From positions 228,501 through 292,500 of the forward strand of contig JAQGDQ010000197.1 of NCBI GenBank assembly GCA_030141605.1: a stretch of DNA of 64,000 bases, written 5' to 3'. Numbering within the stretch: the first letter of the stretch is position 1; each line of letters opens with the position of its first letter. This stretch comes from Tubiluchus corallicola. Its lineage: Eukaryota > Priapulida > Priapulimorpha > Priapulimorphida > Tubiluchidae. Under the pieces are notes generated by a model. It ran no database searches, was not told the DNA's origin, and saw only the letters and a program-made list of their open reading frames with translations. The position numbers and the translations under genes were made by a program. Of this stretch, positions 13,601-25,365 are shown one piece after another.

Positions 13601-14053
13601 TTCGTATGTTTCTGTACAGTATTCATTTTATTAATCCCACCGATTCTCCGTGCACGGTTCGATGAAACTTTGCTACATGAAAATGACGACATTGCCAAAT
13701 TCTGATTCTCACGGCGTATCGTCAATGGAAATGTATTAAATCTTCGAAGCTAAGCGTGTAACGTATCGAAAGGAACCAGTTAGTGTTTAAATAAAATCTA
13801 GATACAATTGTGTAAAGAGTTATTAATACTACTTTACCTAAGGTTGTTGTGATAACTATTTTTAAAATTTGTATGAATTAATTGTTATTTGTTCTGTACG
13901 CTCGAGTCACAATATTCTTTTGTAAGGGGATTTTGTCTCTAGTAAATGTCTCTTTCACTGTTGATGAAATCTGTCTTGTTTATTTGTTTGTAACGTAATG
14001 TATGTAATTGTGGTTCAGTAAACAAGCACTCGTATTGTGTGTTACTTAACTGT
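10663..14053. other. No confirmed gene; weak exon-like signals
   Basis: Apart from the AT run, two minus-strand signals stand out. At 12191-12170, ATGAAGCTTCAGACTGTTAAAG ends at a good donor (GTAAGCG). At 11213-11166, an acceptor-like TTTCCTGACAATAG precedes a short open stretch ending CCGCCAG|GTACAC. Neither is supported by homology. Confidence 0.4.
12569..12592. repeat. (AT)n microsatellite
   Basis: Short uninterrupted AT dinucleotide run; it creates an IYIYIY stretch in an incidental minus-strand frame. Confidence 0.9.
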
Positions 14054-14168
14054 CAGGGGCCAAAATTGCCTGACGCCCCCAAATATTGAGACCCAATTAT
14101 CCGAGGTACAATAGTCTGGGGCCCTAGTTGTCTGTAGCCCAAAATGTTTCGAGCCGAAGTGTCCTAGA
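14054..14168. repeat. Degenerate minisatellite, period about 15-20 bp (GCCCAAATTGTCCGA-like)
   Basis: Seven consecutive units can be laid out, for example CGCCCCCAAATATTGA (14074), GACCCAATTATCCGA (14090), GGCCCTAGTTGTCTGTA (14120), GCCCAAAATGTTTCGA (14137) and GCCGAAGTGTCCTAGA (14153). The unit is a GGCCC block followed by an A/T core and a TCCGA-like end. Confidence 0.65.
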
Positions 14169-14793
14169 ATCGTGAATGAAGGTCGGTTTCTTTCCAAGGA
14201 TTCGGACTTTTGATTAAACAGCTGCGTTCAGAATTTATTAACAAGCTAATGATTAAACCAGAGTTTTCCGAATGAATCCAAGTTGCTTCTAACATCGACA
14301 AAATTCAACAGAATTTAGAACTTAATAACCTGTCATCAAAAGTTAGTTAAATTGAAGGAAGCGAAAAATTCATTTATCACCAATTTGTGAATGAAAAACT
14401 TCTTCGTCTAGACGCTATTGTCGGATGACTGCTACGTGGCAAATTGTCTCTAGATGCCGCGGAATTTGAGAAAAATTATTTAAGTGTGATATTTAAGCCT
14501 GTATCATTTCATCTCGGAGTGCATTTACTACTAAACATTGTTGTCAGAGAGAAAACTCACGCAAGAAAATCTGCTAGTCTAAACGCGCGTAACTTATAAG
14601 AGTCCGTTTTTTTCAAAAGCTTCTAAAGATTTTCCAACTTGGAAACAATTTTGAAGTTTGCATTGTCTGAATTTGAATGCACTGACAATAGAAAAATACA
14701 ACTGTTAACGTTTAATGTCGTACTTGACAAATACCATAAATGGCCTTGATAACGAAATAAAAATAGGCCAAAGTTTATCAGAAATGACCACAT

Positions 14794-16251
14794 GTGAAAC
14801 AACAGGCAACAGGTAAACATAACAAAACACATGAAATTAGCACCAGTGTGGAGCTGGCAACTAAAATCCTGTTGGTGTTTTTAATGTTCTACTTTAGTGG
14901 ATGTCTGTCTACTTTTAGTTCTACTTCTGCGCCTGCTGAAAGTGCATTTGTCAACGTAACAGAACTGCCTGCTGAACCAAGGATTCGTGGAGGCGCAGAA
15001 GTTATTGAAAGTTAATTTCTTTACATCAGGGGTGTGCAAATTATCTGACTAGCCGGGCCACATTAAACTTTCCCGCAATTCCTGCGGGCCACAGGCAGTT
15101 TGATCAAGGAGCCAAGTACAGAAAGGCCTAATAACGATTTTTTGCACCCGACCTGCTTACATCATTACTACTACACTCAAGAAACTATTTTAGAAGTTCT
15201 TAAAATTTATATTACAAACCATATATTTATACTTTCAGGACAGATAGTGGTAATTTCATTACAATGCATATTAGTAATGTGTATCACACAGTCTGTGTAG
15301 TACATTGATATTTAGCTACAACCGTCTTGTAAGGGTTAATGGCATCCGATCTAGTAGAAAAAACTACCCACACTATCTTTGGGATCGTGGTACGGACTTC
15401 AGCTGGATACACTCAATTAATCGCCCGGGCCGCAAGTTGCACATCCCTGCCTTACATAGTTCGTCTTGTTTTGACGAAAAGTGTTTGTGGAGGAACCCTC
15501 ATCGATAATTTGTAGTTTTAACAGCAACTCATTGTTTTACTGGTGTTACAGAGCCCGGAGAACACTTAAAAGTCTATATCGGTCACAACAGAATATGGCG
15601 GTCGCCAATAGTGCTTTGGGTTAGGTGGTATCATCAACATGTTCTTTGGTTACCGGGAACTTTTGAGTACAATGATATTGCCTTAGTGCGATTAAGCAGG
15701 CGAGTTGAATATATTGTCATTATCGGAGGCGACCAAGACATTCTATTCTGCCTGCTAAACAACCTGTTTATGAAGGAGATGATTATGTTAACGAAATGGT
15801 TGTTATGGCAGGTCGGGGTAGTCATGGAAAGGCAGGTGTTCGTCCGACTGTACAGGATCATTTACAGAAAACTGAATTAGTAGTAATTAGTATGTTTGGT
15901 GATTGTGATGATCTTCACAAAATTTTTCATATTTGCGCTTATAATTCAACTCGCAGTAATGTTGGAGGCGATTCAGACGAACCCTTGATACTAAAAAGAA
16001 CAGGAGAGGTTATTGGCGTTCTATCCAGTGCATCTGGTAGACGTTTACGCAATAAAGCTCTTATTGATGATATGGCGACAGTCAGTGTCTCTGTGAAAAT
16101 TTCTTTTTATTTAAATTGGATTGAAGATACGAAGCGTATGTATGTACCTGGCGACAGTATCTTTGACCCCGAGCACAACACAGCTCCATTACATGACATA
16201 ACAATGATAATCCATGTTATTACACAGTATTCCGTAATTCATTTCATTTGA
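14794..16251 (+). pseudogene. Trypsin-like (S1 family) secreted serine protease pseudogene
   Basis: The start encodes a hydrophobic leader (ILLVFLMFYFSGCLS), a short pro-region and a zymogen activation site PR|IRGGAEV. The rest follows in shifting frames: the VVLTATHC block with the catalytic His at 15530-15532, FEYNDIALVRLSRRVEY with the catalytic Asp at 15674-15676, and GGDSDEPLILK with the catalytic Ser at 15973-15975. The C-terminal ISFYLNWIEDT matches the terminal helix of the family. The usual GDSGGPL reads GDSDEPL. Lesions are a stop shortly after the activation site (near 15012), a hAT-like insertion at 15027-15449, a one-base frameshift before VVLTA (about 15510) and another near 15715-15730. 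Apart from the inserted element the reading is continuous, so the ancestral copy lacked introns. It could be an intronless gene or a retrocopy; no clear poly(A) tract is seen. Confidence 0.88.
15027..15449. mobile_element. hAT-like non-autonomous element (423 bp) inside the protease pseudogene
   Basis: The left end reads CAGGGGTGTGCAAATT. The right end, reverse-complemented, reads CAGGGATGTGCAACTTGCGG, giving terminal inverted repeats of about 14 bp with one mismatch. The element is flanked by CTTTACAT (15019-15026) and CCTTACAT (15450-15457), an 8-bp target duplication matching at 7 of 8 positions. The CAGGGRTGT terminus and 8-bp duplication are typical of the hAT superfamily. Removing the element and one repeat restores homology across the protease segment FPYIV. 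No transposase is visible inside. Confidence 0.85.
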
Positions 16252-16451
16252 AATAGGAAATAAAAAGTTGCAGTAAAAAAACTGTAAAAAATTCCAAGCA
16301 GTTAAAGGCTTTGAAATTGTCATCTTAAAATTTTCATGTTAAAATTACATGCTTTAAATTTATCTTATCGCGATTTCTGATAAGACTAGCTGTTAAAAAT
16401 AGAAATTATTAATAAAATTTGTTAGTCGTTATTAATCATGACGAATGTAAA

Positions 16452-16547
16452 AAAGTTTGGTACAAGGAAGTTTTGACACTAGGAAAATGCGGTAGGAGGA
16501 CAATTTCGTAATAGAAAGTTTGGTACTGTAAAATTTGGTACTAAACG
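16452..16547. repeat. Degenerate minisatellite, period 16 bp (AAATTTGGTACTAGG-like)
   Basis: Units AAAGTTTGGTACAAGG (16452), AAGTTTTGACACTAGG (16468), AAAATGCGGTAGGAGG (16484), ACAATTTCGTAATAGA (16500), AAGTTTGGTACTGTA (16516) and AAATTTGGTACTAAACG (16531) follow one another without gaps. Confidence 0.7.
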
Positions 16548-16559
16548 AAAAAAAACGAA

Positions 16560-17128
16560 ACGCATTTCTATATCTCAGTATAAAATAGTTCCCAATGTAT
16601 GGAATTCTATTTTTTTGTTACGTCAAAACAGTATCGTGCCTACCTAGATTTAAGAAGCAGATGAAAACATTTCTCTTAAGTACGTATTAGGTGGATTCGG
16701 CCATCAACTTTTATTTCCATATTGCTTATACCACGGTTGTCACTCACAGTCAGTCACTGTATACAGACTTATCATGCTATAGCCATTTCATTGCATTTTC
16801 ATTATTTCTTTTCATTTTTTACAATTTTTAGCTTTTTTCTTCTCTTTTGCTTACATACTTACTTACACCCTAATCTTACCTTCACGTCATCCCTTTTCAT
16901 TGTGCATCTCTTTTATCCTGCCCTTAACATCTAACAACACACCATGCATTGCAGTTGGGCTTTAGAAGTCCTAGCGTTTAGCTCTGCTATAAGCAGTTAC
17001 ATTTGTTCACTATTACTTGCTCACTTGATAAGAAGTTGTAGTAATTTTGTTTTTAGTTTGTGCAATTGGATGTAATATGTCTATGTACGTATTTTTAATG
17101 ATGTTTTTCTCTAATAAACAATAACCAC
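16560..17128 (+). mobile_element. LINE 3' end (C-terminal codons plus 3' UTR)
   Basis: An eroded WNS-like segment (ATGGAATTCT, about 16599) is followed by the reading FKKQMKTFLLSTY (about 16650-16690), typical of the last residues of CR1/L2-type ORF2. A T-rich 3' UTR follows, ending near CTCTAATAAACAATAACC at about 17128. No target duplication was identified. Confidence 0.55.
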
Positions 17129-18119
17129 CTTCCTTGTCATTTTGCCGTATTCGCTATAATTTCTTCGAAAAGAAAACATGTTTTTAGTGTTTTTTCGCTT
17201 TGATTTTATTACCATGACTTCATAGATGTTTTCTGTTAGAAACAATTTCCACAACTAAACACCTATAAAAATGTAATGATAAGTCTATAGGTGTAAAGAA
17301 AATATGAGACAAAACGAAACTGCCCAAAGCCACACAAACGATCTTTTCGCTTACACTTGCTGCGTCACAGCTACGTCATACGCCAGCACGTATTAAACAA
17401 AGTCTTCTGACAACATGAATTGAAATGGAAAAGTAATCATTTAAGTCTGGCTTCCATTGACTATCAATATCATAAGTCTTGGCGACGAATAAATGCCAAA
17501 GTAATGATTGGACGGCCAGACTTCATCTACTGAAAGCGCCCCCCAGAGAAAACCTGCAAATTTATACTCAGTAAAGAAATCGCAAGGTAAACACGCCATA
17601 TTTGAGTGCAGGAATTAGAAATTTATCAGGAAAAATCAAGCTTCATGGCCGAACAAATAGAGGAACAGCTAAAATGAGAAGCTAGCATAAAGCGTATGAA
17701 AAGTTCGATGTCGTTTATCCTTCTTATTTGCAAATTGATTAGTCAAAATTATTATAGTTTGACAAACACAGGTCTAATGCTTTTACTGCCCCTGTAGGAA
17801 ACTGTACGAAACTAATCGCGATCCAAATTACTGCCTTGAAATTAACAGCAACAGGAAATCTAACGGGACAATCTAACTAGCCCTGCTTTTTGATTGCCCG
17901 CAACACATTTGCAAACTATGATATATCTAAACTAGTTATGTGCTCAAAGTAAACTGTATACGAATTTAGTAAGCAACATACAACAGCGATAATTCTCTTG
18001 TTTATCTTTCAACCCCACAGTGTTTTGAGAGTCAAGTTAGTATATTTGTAATGATGCTGTACATAACGTTATTTAGACACAGTATTAAAGGAAGTAGCGA
18101 TATTACTATCTTTATTTAC

Positions 18120-18296
18120 CATAGGTTGACCTTTAGACTAGGTCTAAAGCCAGTCTAAATCATTTTTTCCAAAATTTGCTTCCTATTATGTATCTTACTG
18201 TTTGTTATTCATTGAATTATTGAAGACTTTCTTTTAATGTATTAATTTGGTATTTGTGTTGATGTGAAATAAATAAACAAATAAACAAATAAGCAA
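18120..18296 (+). mobile_element. Possible LINE/SINE 3' tail ending in an (AAATAAAC)n run
   Basis: A T-rich segment ends in GTGAAATAAATAAACAAATAAACAAATAAG (18263-18293, about three repeats of an 8-bp unit), the kind of short tandem tail seen on CR1/L2 relatives. A small inverted repeat, GACTAGGTCTAAAGCCAGTC, lies at about 18136-18155. No coding remnant is visible, so the assignment is tentative. Confidence 0.35.
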
Positions 18297-18683
18297 CTGC
18301 ATCAAACACTAAACAAGTTCGACGACATTTAAACAAAATGCTTGTGTGTAATGCATAGGCATGAAGCAATCAAGAAACAATGCAAGAGGTGCTGCTATCT
18401 ACTGAGCCTATAGCAAATCTGGTGATAGAAGATGTAAGGAAATTAATTATTTGGAACAGTGTAATTTATTATTTTACGGTTAGGTACTAACAGCTAAGTG
18501 CTTAATTATTGAATAATTAAACAGTAATGATTGAAATTATTCTGAATTTTCGAAAATGCGTAGGAGCTGCCAGATTTGTGTCGAAATAGTGAGATGTTTA
18601 TGGTTGGTTACCTTGTATCAGTCGATATCAAACGTTGAATGATTGAAAACATTTATAATCATGTTGTTAAGTGTCACGTGTTG

Positions 18684-18691
18684 CAATAATA

Positions 18692-18755
<64 letters not shown>

Positions 18756-18858
18756 GCTAATAATAATTAATAATAATATTTAATTAAAATAACTAAAAAA
18801 TAATAAATAATTAATAATAATAATAATAATAATTATTATTATTATTATTATTATTTAC

Positions 18859-18944
<86 letters not shown>

Positions 18945-18957
18945 ATTATTATTATTA
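18684..18957. repeat. (AAT)n followed by (ATT)n microsatellite
   Basis: AAT repeats (about 18684-18830, interrupted near 18755-18810) are followed by ATT repeats (about 18828-18957). The two halves are complementary, so the tract is a large imperfect inverted repeat. Confidence 0.95.
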
Positions 18958-19805
18958 CAGTTCATAAAGTCCTGTAATCTTTTTACTGGTTTTCTATGAT
19001 TTCCTCTATCAAATTATACGTGTTTGTAAGTTTCTTAAAGATTATGGTTTGTTATGGTAATAGGAAGTTTGCAAATTCAATATTAGACAAGCCTAGACGT
19101 AATTACGTATATACACGGATTCAAATTATTGTATTATTCTGTATTACGATGACAGTCTAGACGAGAGCTTCTCCATGCAGTATTTTTGTTATAACCGACC
19201 GATTACTGCTCCCCTGATCAGCGCAATCAACTCAGCGCTGCCTGAGAAACGATAAAACATTCATGTTTATTTATTTATAAGCAACAGAATAGAATAGCAG
19301 TGGGAACAGAATGGCCTCTGTAACATCACCTTCATATATCATACTGACTGCAGCAAGCAAAGGCGTATTTAGAGTTACCGAAGGTGGGCAATTTAAAATC
19401 AATAAATTAGCGTGATGAGGCATGAAGACAAATTATAACACCCAAGAAGGCTGCGATATTTACTGATCACCTTAACTACAGCAAGAGAGGGCTATATTTA
19501 TCAAAAAAATTGTCGAGGAATGCTTAGACCGTGGTTAGGGCAGCAGTACAGTAAACAAATCTCCTAAATGTTTTAGCGAATGCGTGATCTGTTTTACGTG
19601 TTCTACAATACAGGTGAAATGCGTAACGTTTACTGTTTGTGACTGTTTAAATTGTGCTGGGAGTAACTGTTTAATTTTAGCTAGTACTCCTACTCCATGG
19701 GGCACAGACGTACGCAAAACCGTACTGAACATGGCTATATAATTTTATTGTTTACTTTTTGCCAATATATAAATGTATATAATTTTGTGCCTAATAAATA
19801 GTTAT

Positions 19806-19839
19806 AGTAGTAGTAGTAGTAGTAGTAGCAATAGTAGTA

Positions 19840-19935
<96 letters not shown>

Positions 19936-19945
19936 CAGTAGTAGT
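19806..19945. repeat. (TAG)n microsatellite
   Basis: About 46 TAG triplets with two CAG/ATAG interruptions. It begins just after CCTAATAAATAGTTA, which resembles a LINE tail. The poly-V, poly-S and poly-Y frames over it are artefacts. Confidence 0.97.
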
Positions 19946-20673
19946 GTTTTTGTACATACACGACACTATGTGTTACTGATGATTTGTATGGATTTGTATT
20001 TAGAACTGGTACTGCTTTTATACTGCAATTGTTGTTATTGCCGGCTGTCAACTTCATCAGTGCCAGTTGTAGTAATGATGATGGCTTGTTTTGGTAAACT
20101 TTGTGGTTTTTACTATGCCTTTTACTTGTCTAGCTATGTGACAAAGCTTTATCTTTTCCCGTAGTAGTTATGGCATAATGTTTGATATTTGCTAGTGGGC
20201 GTTATTCACAAGCTGTTTACACTGTATCGTTTAAATGCATACTAGTGCGTACATTCTGACATCATCACGTGTTTCTAATGGTAGGTAATGAATTATGACA
20301 AGTGAGTTTATAAGTGAAATTAATAAAATACCGCAATGGTATGATGCTTCATATTATTGCCACTTACGTCTACACATCTCGTTATTTACATACTGTGACA
20401 CCTTGCTATTTTACATTAAAATGGCATCATGCACACTTTTCTAACTTGCTTTGCAATAGCTTTTAATGTTGGTGATATTATGAATCTATAGAAGCACAAA
20501 GTTTGGTAACAGAATAGCTATTTGATTTATTGAATTAATGTTATTACGGTGGAGTTTCCACGAATTAAGCCTTGTTTGAAGTTGACGATTTGTGTGTACT
20601 AAGCAGTTAACACCACTGAATCTTGCTGTTTGTTATTCTTAGTCTTACAGGTACAAAAACATTGATGAGATGA

Positions 20674-21633
20674 ATGATGTCTCTCCACAACAGCAGTGAT
20701 GCAAACCTTTTAACAAACAATGAAACTGCTATTACATGCATTGCTACTACTTGGCTAACTTCATTGATCTATGATGTGCTGTATCAGTTTTTGAGCATTG
20801 GCAAATTGCATTTGTAATATAGCTATTTTGAAATTTCGTGATCTACAGACGACAAGTAACTTATTCGTGTGCAATCTCTCTGTCACAGACCTGCTCATGG
20901 GTATTTCGCTGCTTCGCTTGCTATATAGAAACCTATGTACTTTGTTTAGCACAAAACAACTAACGGAAATATATGTTGGCATGTATGTCGTAATACAAGC
21001 ATTAGGTGGAGAATCTGTTGTTATGCTGCTCCTCGTGACAGTGGATCGCTATGTGGCGATTGTTTATCCACTGCAATATCATAACATTATTAAACCAGTG
21101 AGGGTGAAAAGGGCTATAGTTCTTACGTGGTTATACTCTTTTTTTGCTTGGGCAATTTATTGACGACATATAGAGGTGTTGAAATACCTCTGCAGCACTG
21201 CGGATTTTTACAAATTATAGATGATACTGGCGTGTACATAATTGCAACCCATTTTCTGTTCATTGTGTTGATAATGTTAACAGCTTACTTACAAATCATG
21301 TCAATTGCACGTAACCATTTAGTTAGGATTTCTCAAGCTATGCATCAAGATCTTACACTCTTACAATATGTAAAGCAAGCAAAGATTATGTTTATTGTTA
21401 TTGGTACATTTGTTATCTGTTGGTTGCCTTTTAATATTGTTGTCATTGTCCACAAAGCCAGAGTACACGAACAACATCAGTTTGCCAGGGACTTTACCTA
21501 TTTATTGGTAATTATTATGAATTCATTGTATAATCCATTAATTTACTCATGGAAAAACAAGAATTTGAGAATTGCTATTCAACACATGTTGTGCTATAGA
21601 TCTGGTCAGCCTGCATTTGCTGAAGAATCTTAG
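20674..21633 (+). pseudogene. GPCR pseudogene, tandem paralogue of the intact receptor
   Basis: This copy aligns along its full length with the receptor at 25366-26334. It opens MMSLHNSSDANLLTNNET against MTSFHNITENFLTKNET. About 11 bases are missing within TM1 near 20800-20830, giving a frameshift and the stop TAA. A T-run near 21140 is two bases longer, shifting the frame again after TM4. Past the lesions the match resumes: DRYVAIVYPLQYH, FVICWLPFN, a one-codon insertion (VIIMNS for VIMNS), NPLIYSWK and the matching stop codon. ECL2 has lost one of the two cysteines seen in the intact copy. The motifs are still well preserved, so inactivation looks fairly recent. Sequencing error at the T-run is possible, but the TM1 deletion alone would disable the protein. 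Confidence 0.9.
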
Positions 21634-21749
21634 TTTAAATAGCTAACTTATATTGTTCTTATTGTTCCATACAAGTCGTGTTGGATCCAGCAAATGATTA
21701 GCAAAGAAAATTCTTGGTCTTGATGTGGCAATGCATAACCCATGTATCT

Positions 21750-22310
21750 AGATTTGAGGAGAGGGCTGAAACCTATCTTATTCGAAGTGAGATCAGCTGT
21801 GAAGAAACTAGAGAAGATCTGAAAAGACCGAGCTCTATCTATCAACCTAAAATTAGACATATTCTGGAAAACTGCCTTCCCTATGCGTCAGAATCTTGGG
21901 TATTGAGAAAAACAGAAAGGGACAAAGCTGGCCCCTTATAGTTATAAATGGTTATTTGGGATAATGGAGAGAAAAGAAAACAGAACAATTTAACCAGTCA
22001 TTTCTATTATTCTAGCTGGACAGGTTCGTTATGGGGACATATTATTTGTGTATCCAAACTGGATGGCTAATTGGAAAAGGATATTTTGTTGAAGAAAACT
22101 CTAGGTACTAGCAGACAAGGAAGACCAAGAACTCAGAAGATAGATCAATAAAAAAATCTGGTTGTTGTGGATTACTATAGGAGATGTTGGAAAAGGCAAA
22201 AGATAAACAAGTGTGGAGAGAGACAGTCTGCAATATCGGAGATGTATCGTAGTATTGGTGCTTTGGAAGCAATATGTATGAATGCTCTTTGATTTAAGAG
22301 CAAAACTAAC
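21750..22310 (+). mobile_element. LINE remnant (C-terminal ORF2) in the upstream duplication unit
   Basis: Readings in changing frames give YASESWVLRKTERDK (about 21885-21930), LDGLEKDILLKKTLGTSRQGRPR (with one stop omitted; GTSRQGRPR at about 22105) and a final segment around 22150-22230 resembling the W-rich terminal helix. The order YGSETW, LEKDILL, RRGRP is typical of the C-terminal domain downstream of the RT in several LINE clades. The downstream duplication unit has unrelated sequence at the equivalent place, so this insertion is copy-specific. Confidence 0.6.
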
Positions 22311-25300
22311 TATCAGAGGGGTTAATTATAACCGATTCCAATTTTAGTTAATTATTGGTATCAGTAGTACTGGAAGTCCATCCTGCAATATAACTACTTT
22401 TATCAAGGTTTTGTTGCCTTTAATTTTTGTCCATGCACATTAACTCTCCATAATTTTAAAACTAGTGTACAGGCTAAGGGGTCTAGATGCAGTGACATCT
22501 GGCAGCATGAGCTGAATACGAGGTTTTTAAAGCGTTTTATATGTGAATTTCTTAGCGGATAAAAGCACTTTGCTGGTATTACTTTGAGTCTGAAAGCATG
22601 GATGCAAAAGAATATTCCATTCACTTTTGTATAATTGCAATGAATTATTATTGGTCAAGTGCATCGGTTAATCGGTCCAGCGGTTAAATCGCTGGATTGC
22701 CTAATTTTTAAATAACTGTCACTAAAGCACGAAAATTGAGGTCACCAAAGCATTAAAATTTGCCGAGTACCGCTGGAAGATGAAAATTAGCAAAGAGATC
22801 AAAGAAATTTATTTTCGAAAAACACGCCGCATTATCTTTGCAATGATTAAATCAAGCTTGGAGTGATAACCATGCCAGGCTATTCTAACTATTCCAACTC
22901 TGACTACGTACATTGAAAACTGCTTAAGCGTGGAGGTCAGTCCGGTAGCCAACCGATATTCTGTCATTAGGAAAAGTCTAAATCTGTTGTACGTTTGTGA
23001 AATCATCAATGTCAACCTATCACCAAAATATAAAACTTGTAGAAAAATTCTTTCTCGAGGTCTTTTATTCATTAACAGTGATATTTTAATAGAATTATAA
23101 TTCTTTTCATTTTACAAAATACAATCATATACTTTAAGATTTCTTCTCAAATGATGTGGTGTTTTACATTATGAACCAGCAGTTGTCGCTTTATCACATT
23201 TTGGCAGCCCTCCACTATATCCTCCACATATTGTCCCAGCAGCTATAATACAACGTAAAGGTTAAACAATCACAATGTGCCTAACCACTGGCAATTACAG
23301 CAGCCATAGCAAACTCCATAAGAGTTCACCAATGAATGTTCTAACAGTCACTTTTGGTAAAGTAAAATTCAGTTGACTGTGACCATGACAGGTGTGCAAC
23401 TACAATATCCTATGCAATACTGACATCTTGTAGTATTGCCCTAAATGGGAGAAACCTGCTAGCTACTGATGGCAGCTAAAGGGCAGTGATCATCGTAGCT
23501 AAGAATAAGTAACGGAATAGAACTATATTTTCTTGAATTTATTATCACTGGGTATACTTTTATTCAATAAATTAAAATTCAAAAATTGTCATTTTTTTGC
23601 TCACATCTTGTATTACTGATTTAGATTATTCTTTGTTATGATGTTTGTTATTTTACCAAGCAAAATTCCAAAAAAATAGATTAATAGTCATATATAGTAT
23701 TTTCATGGAATTTTATTGGAAAACTGGACTTCTGTGGTATATTAACGATGGCTTTTTATTAATGCCAGCTTTCGCTTGAGTGATGCCAGTTTGGAATCAG
23801 AAAAATGATAATTCAAAAATAGGTGAAAAAATGATTTTAATTTTGTGAAAGAATATGTAGCTTTGCCATAAGAAACACTGGATAGATGGAAAATAAATCT
23901 AAATTGTACACAGCAAAAGCAGATAGCAATACTATAAGAGAACAGAATTTAAAAATAATAAAACTTTTATTATCAATTAGAACACTACTAGCAAAAATGA
24001 GAAACTGAGAATGCCAAATTGATCATTAAAAAACATTTTTTTAAATCCAATCTTTTTCCAATCCTAAAATTTAAATCAGGATGCAGAGATCACATCTGAT
24101 GCCAAAGAATCGAAGAATCAAAAGTAAACGTTTCTGCAGCAGAAATTGAATCTCTCGTATTATTTGAAGAAGTTTCGGCTTAATTCTTAGTGTGAGCTTT
24201 TCAAAGAGTACAAGAAAAGATGCAATTTTCTTTAGTCGGCGTTTACATGTCGACCCCATGGTAGCCTGCTGTAGACTGAGTCACGTCCATGTCTCACCGT
24301 GTAAATAGCCCCTTAGAGTTACATGTTTTGTGCAGTTCTCAGGGTATGCCAAAAATATTTACATTTTAACAAAAAGAACGTCATTTTGCTACAATTTCAA
24401 CCACAATATAAGTTCATTCAGTTCTTTCTGATGGACCTAAGTAATTAGGAATTTGCGAAGCATGTGTATTGACAAGATAGTAGCCGCAAAGGTATGAACT
24501 GCTAAAATAAGTTTAAGATTGAATTTCCAGAGGAAAAGAAACAACTCATTTAATCAACTTTGCATTACAACATTGACCACATGAAATTGCTTAATTGTTG
24601 TGGTTAAGCCATTGAAATGCTTGGTCTTCTTCAAGGATAGGTAAGAAAGTAATCTGGAAATCGAGGGACACTGCAAATTTACAACTGGCAAGCACTAATC
24701 TAATTTTTCACACAAGAACAAATTTACCCTTCATGGAATTCGCGAACTGTTTAAATTAACATAAATACAAACCATTCAGTCTAACGAAATCATTATTACA
24801 CCAGGGATAAAATAATTAAAAACACGGTTTCTGACAGTTTCGTATTTGCTAATGCCATTACATATACATACTGTTTGTACATAAATGGTTATTATTAGTC
24901 TTTTAGTACATACTCTGACAGGTTTTTAATTGAAGCTAATGCATTCTCACAAATGTTTTTATACTTAAAATTCACAAAATGCGGCACTAGCATGATGACT
25001 AACATTATTGCTGTGTTTATCTATGCATAAAAACTATACGTTATTTACACTTTGTGAGGAATGGCTACGTTGCATTAAAGCGACTTTTCACCGGCTTCCT
25101 TTGTTTGCTGTTACAATAGCTTTTGGTATATAATGCGATGTAATGAACTTACAGAAGCACAAAGTCTAATACTGCAGATTAACGAATCTGCTTCATTATT
25201 GGCTTATTATATGTGGTGTAAATGATCCATTTTGCTGGCAAGTCTACTTTTTTGAATATCTTTATTGTTGTGGTGGCGTTGTTATGAAGTTTTATTTGAA

Positions 25301-25365
25301 GTTGACATTCTGTAGTACACAATAACACCATAGTTCTTACACCTGAAAGAACACAGATGCTATAA

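Noticed and set aside
19773-20164. Poly-valine, poly-tyrosine and poly-serine frames
   Set aside because: Artefacts of the (TAG)n array.
20641-20652. Acceptor-like TTCTTAGTCTTACAG just before the GPCR pseudogene, suggesting a 5' intron
   Set aside because: Not conserved before the intact paralogue, whose own first ATG is well placed.
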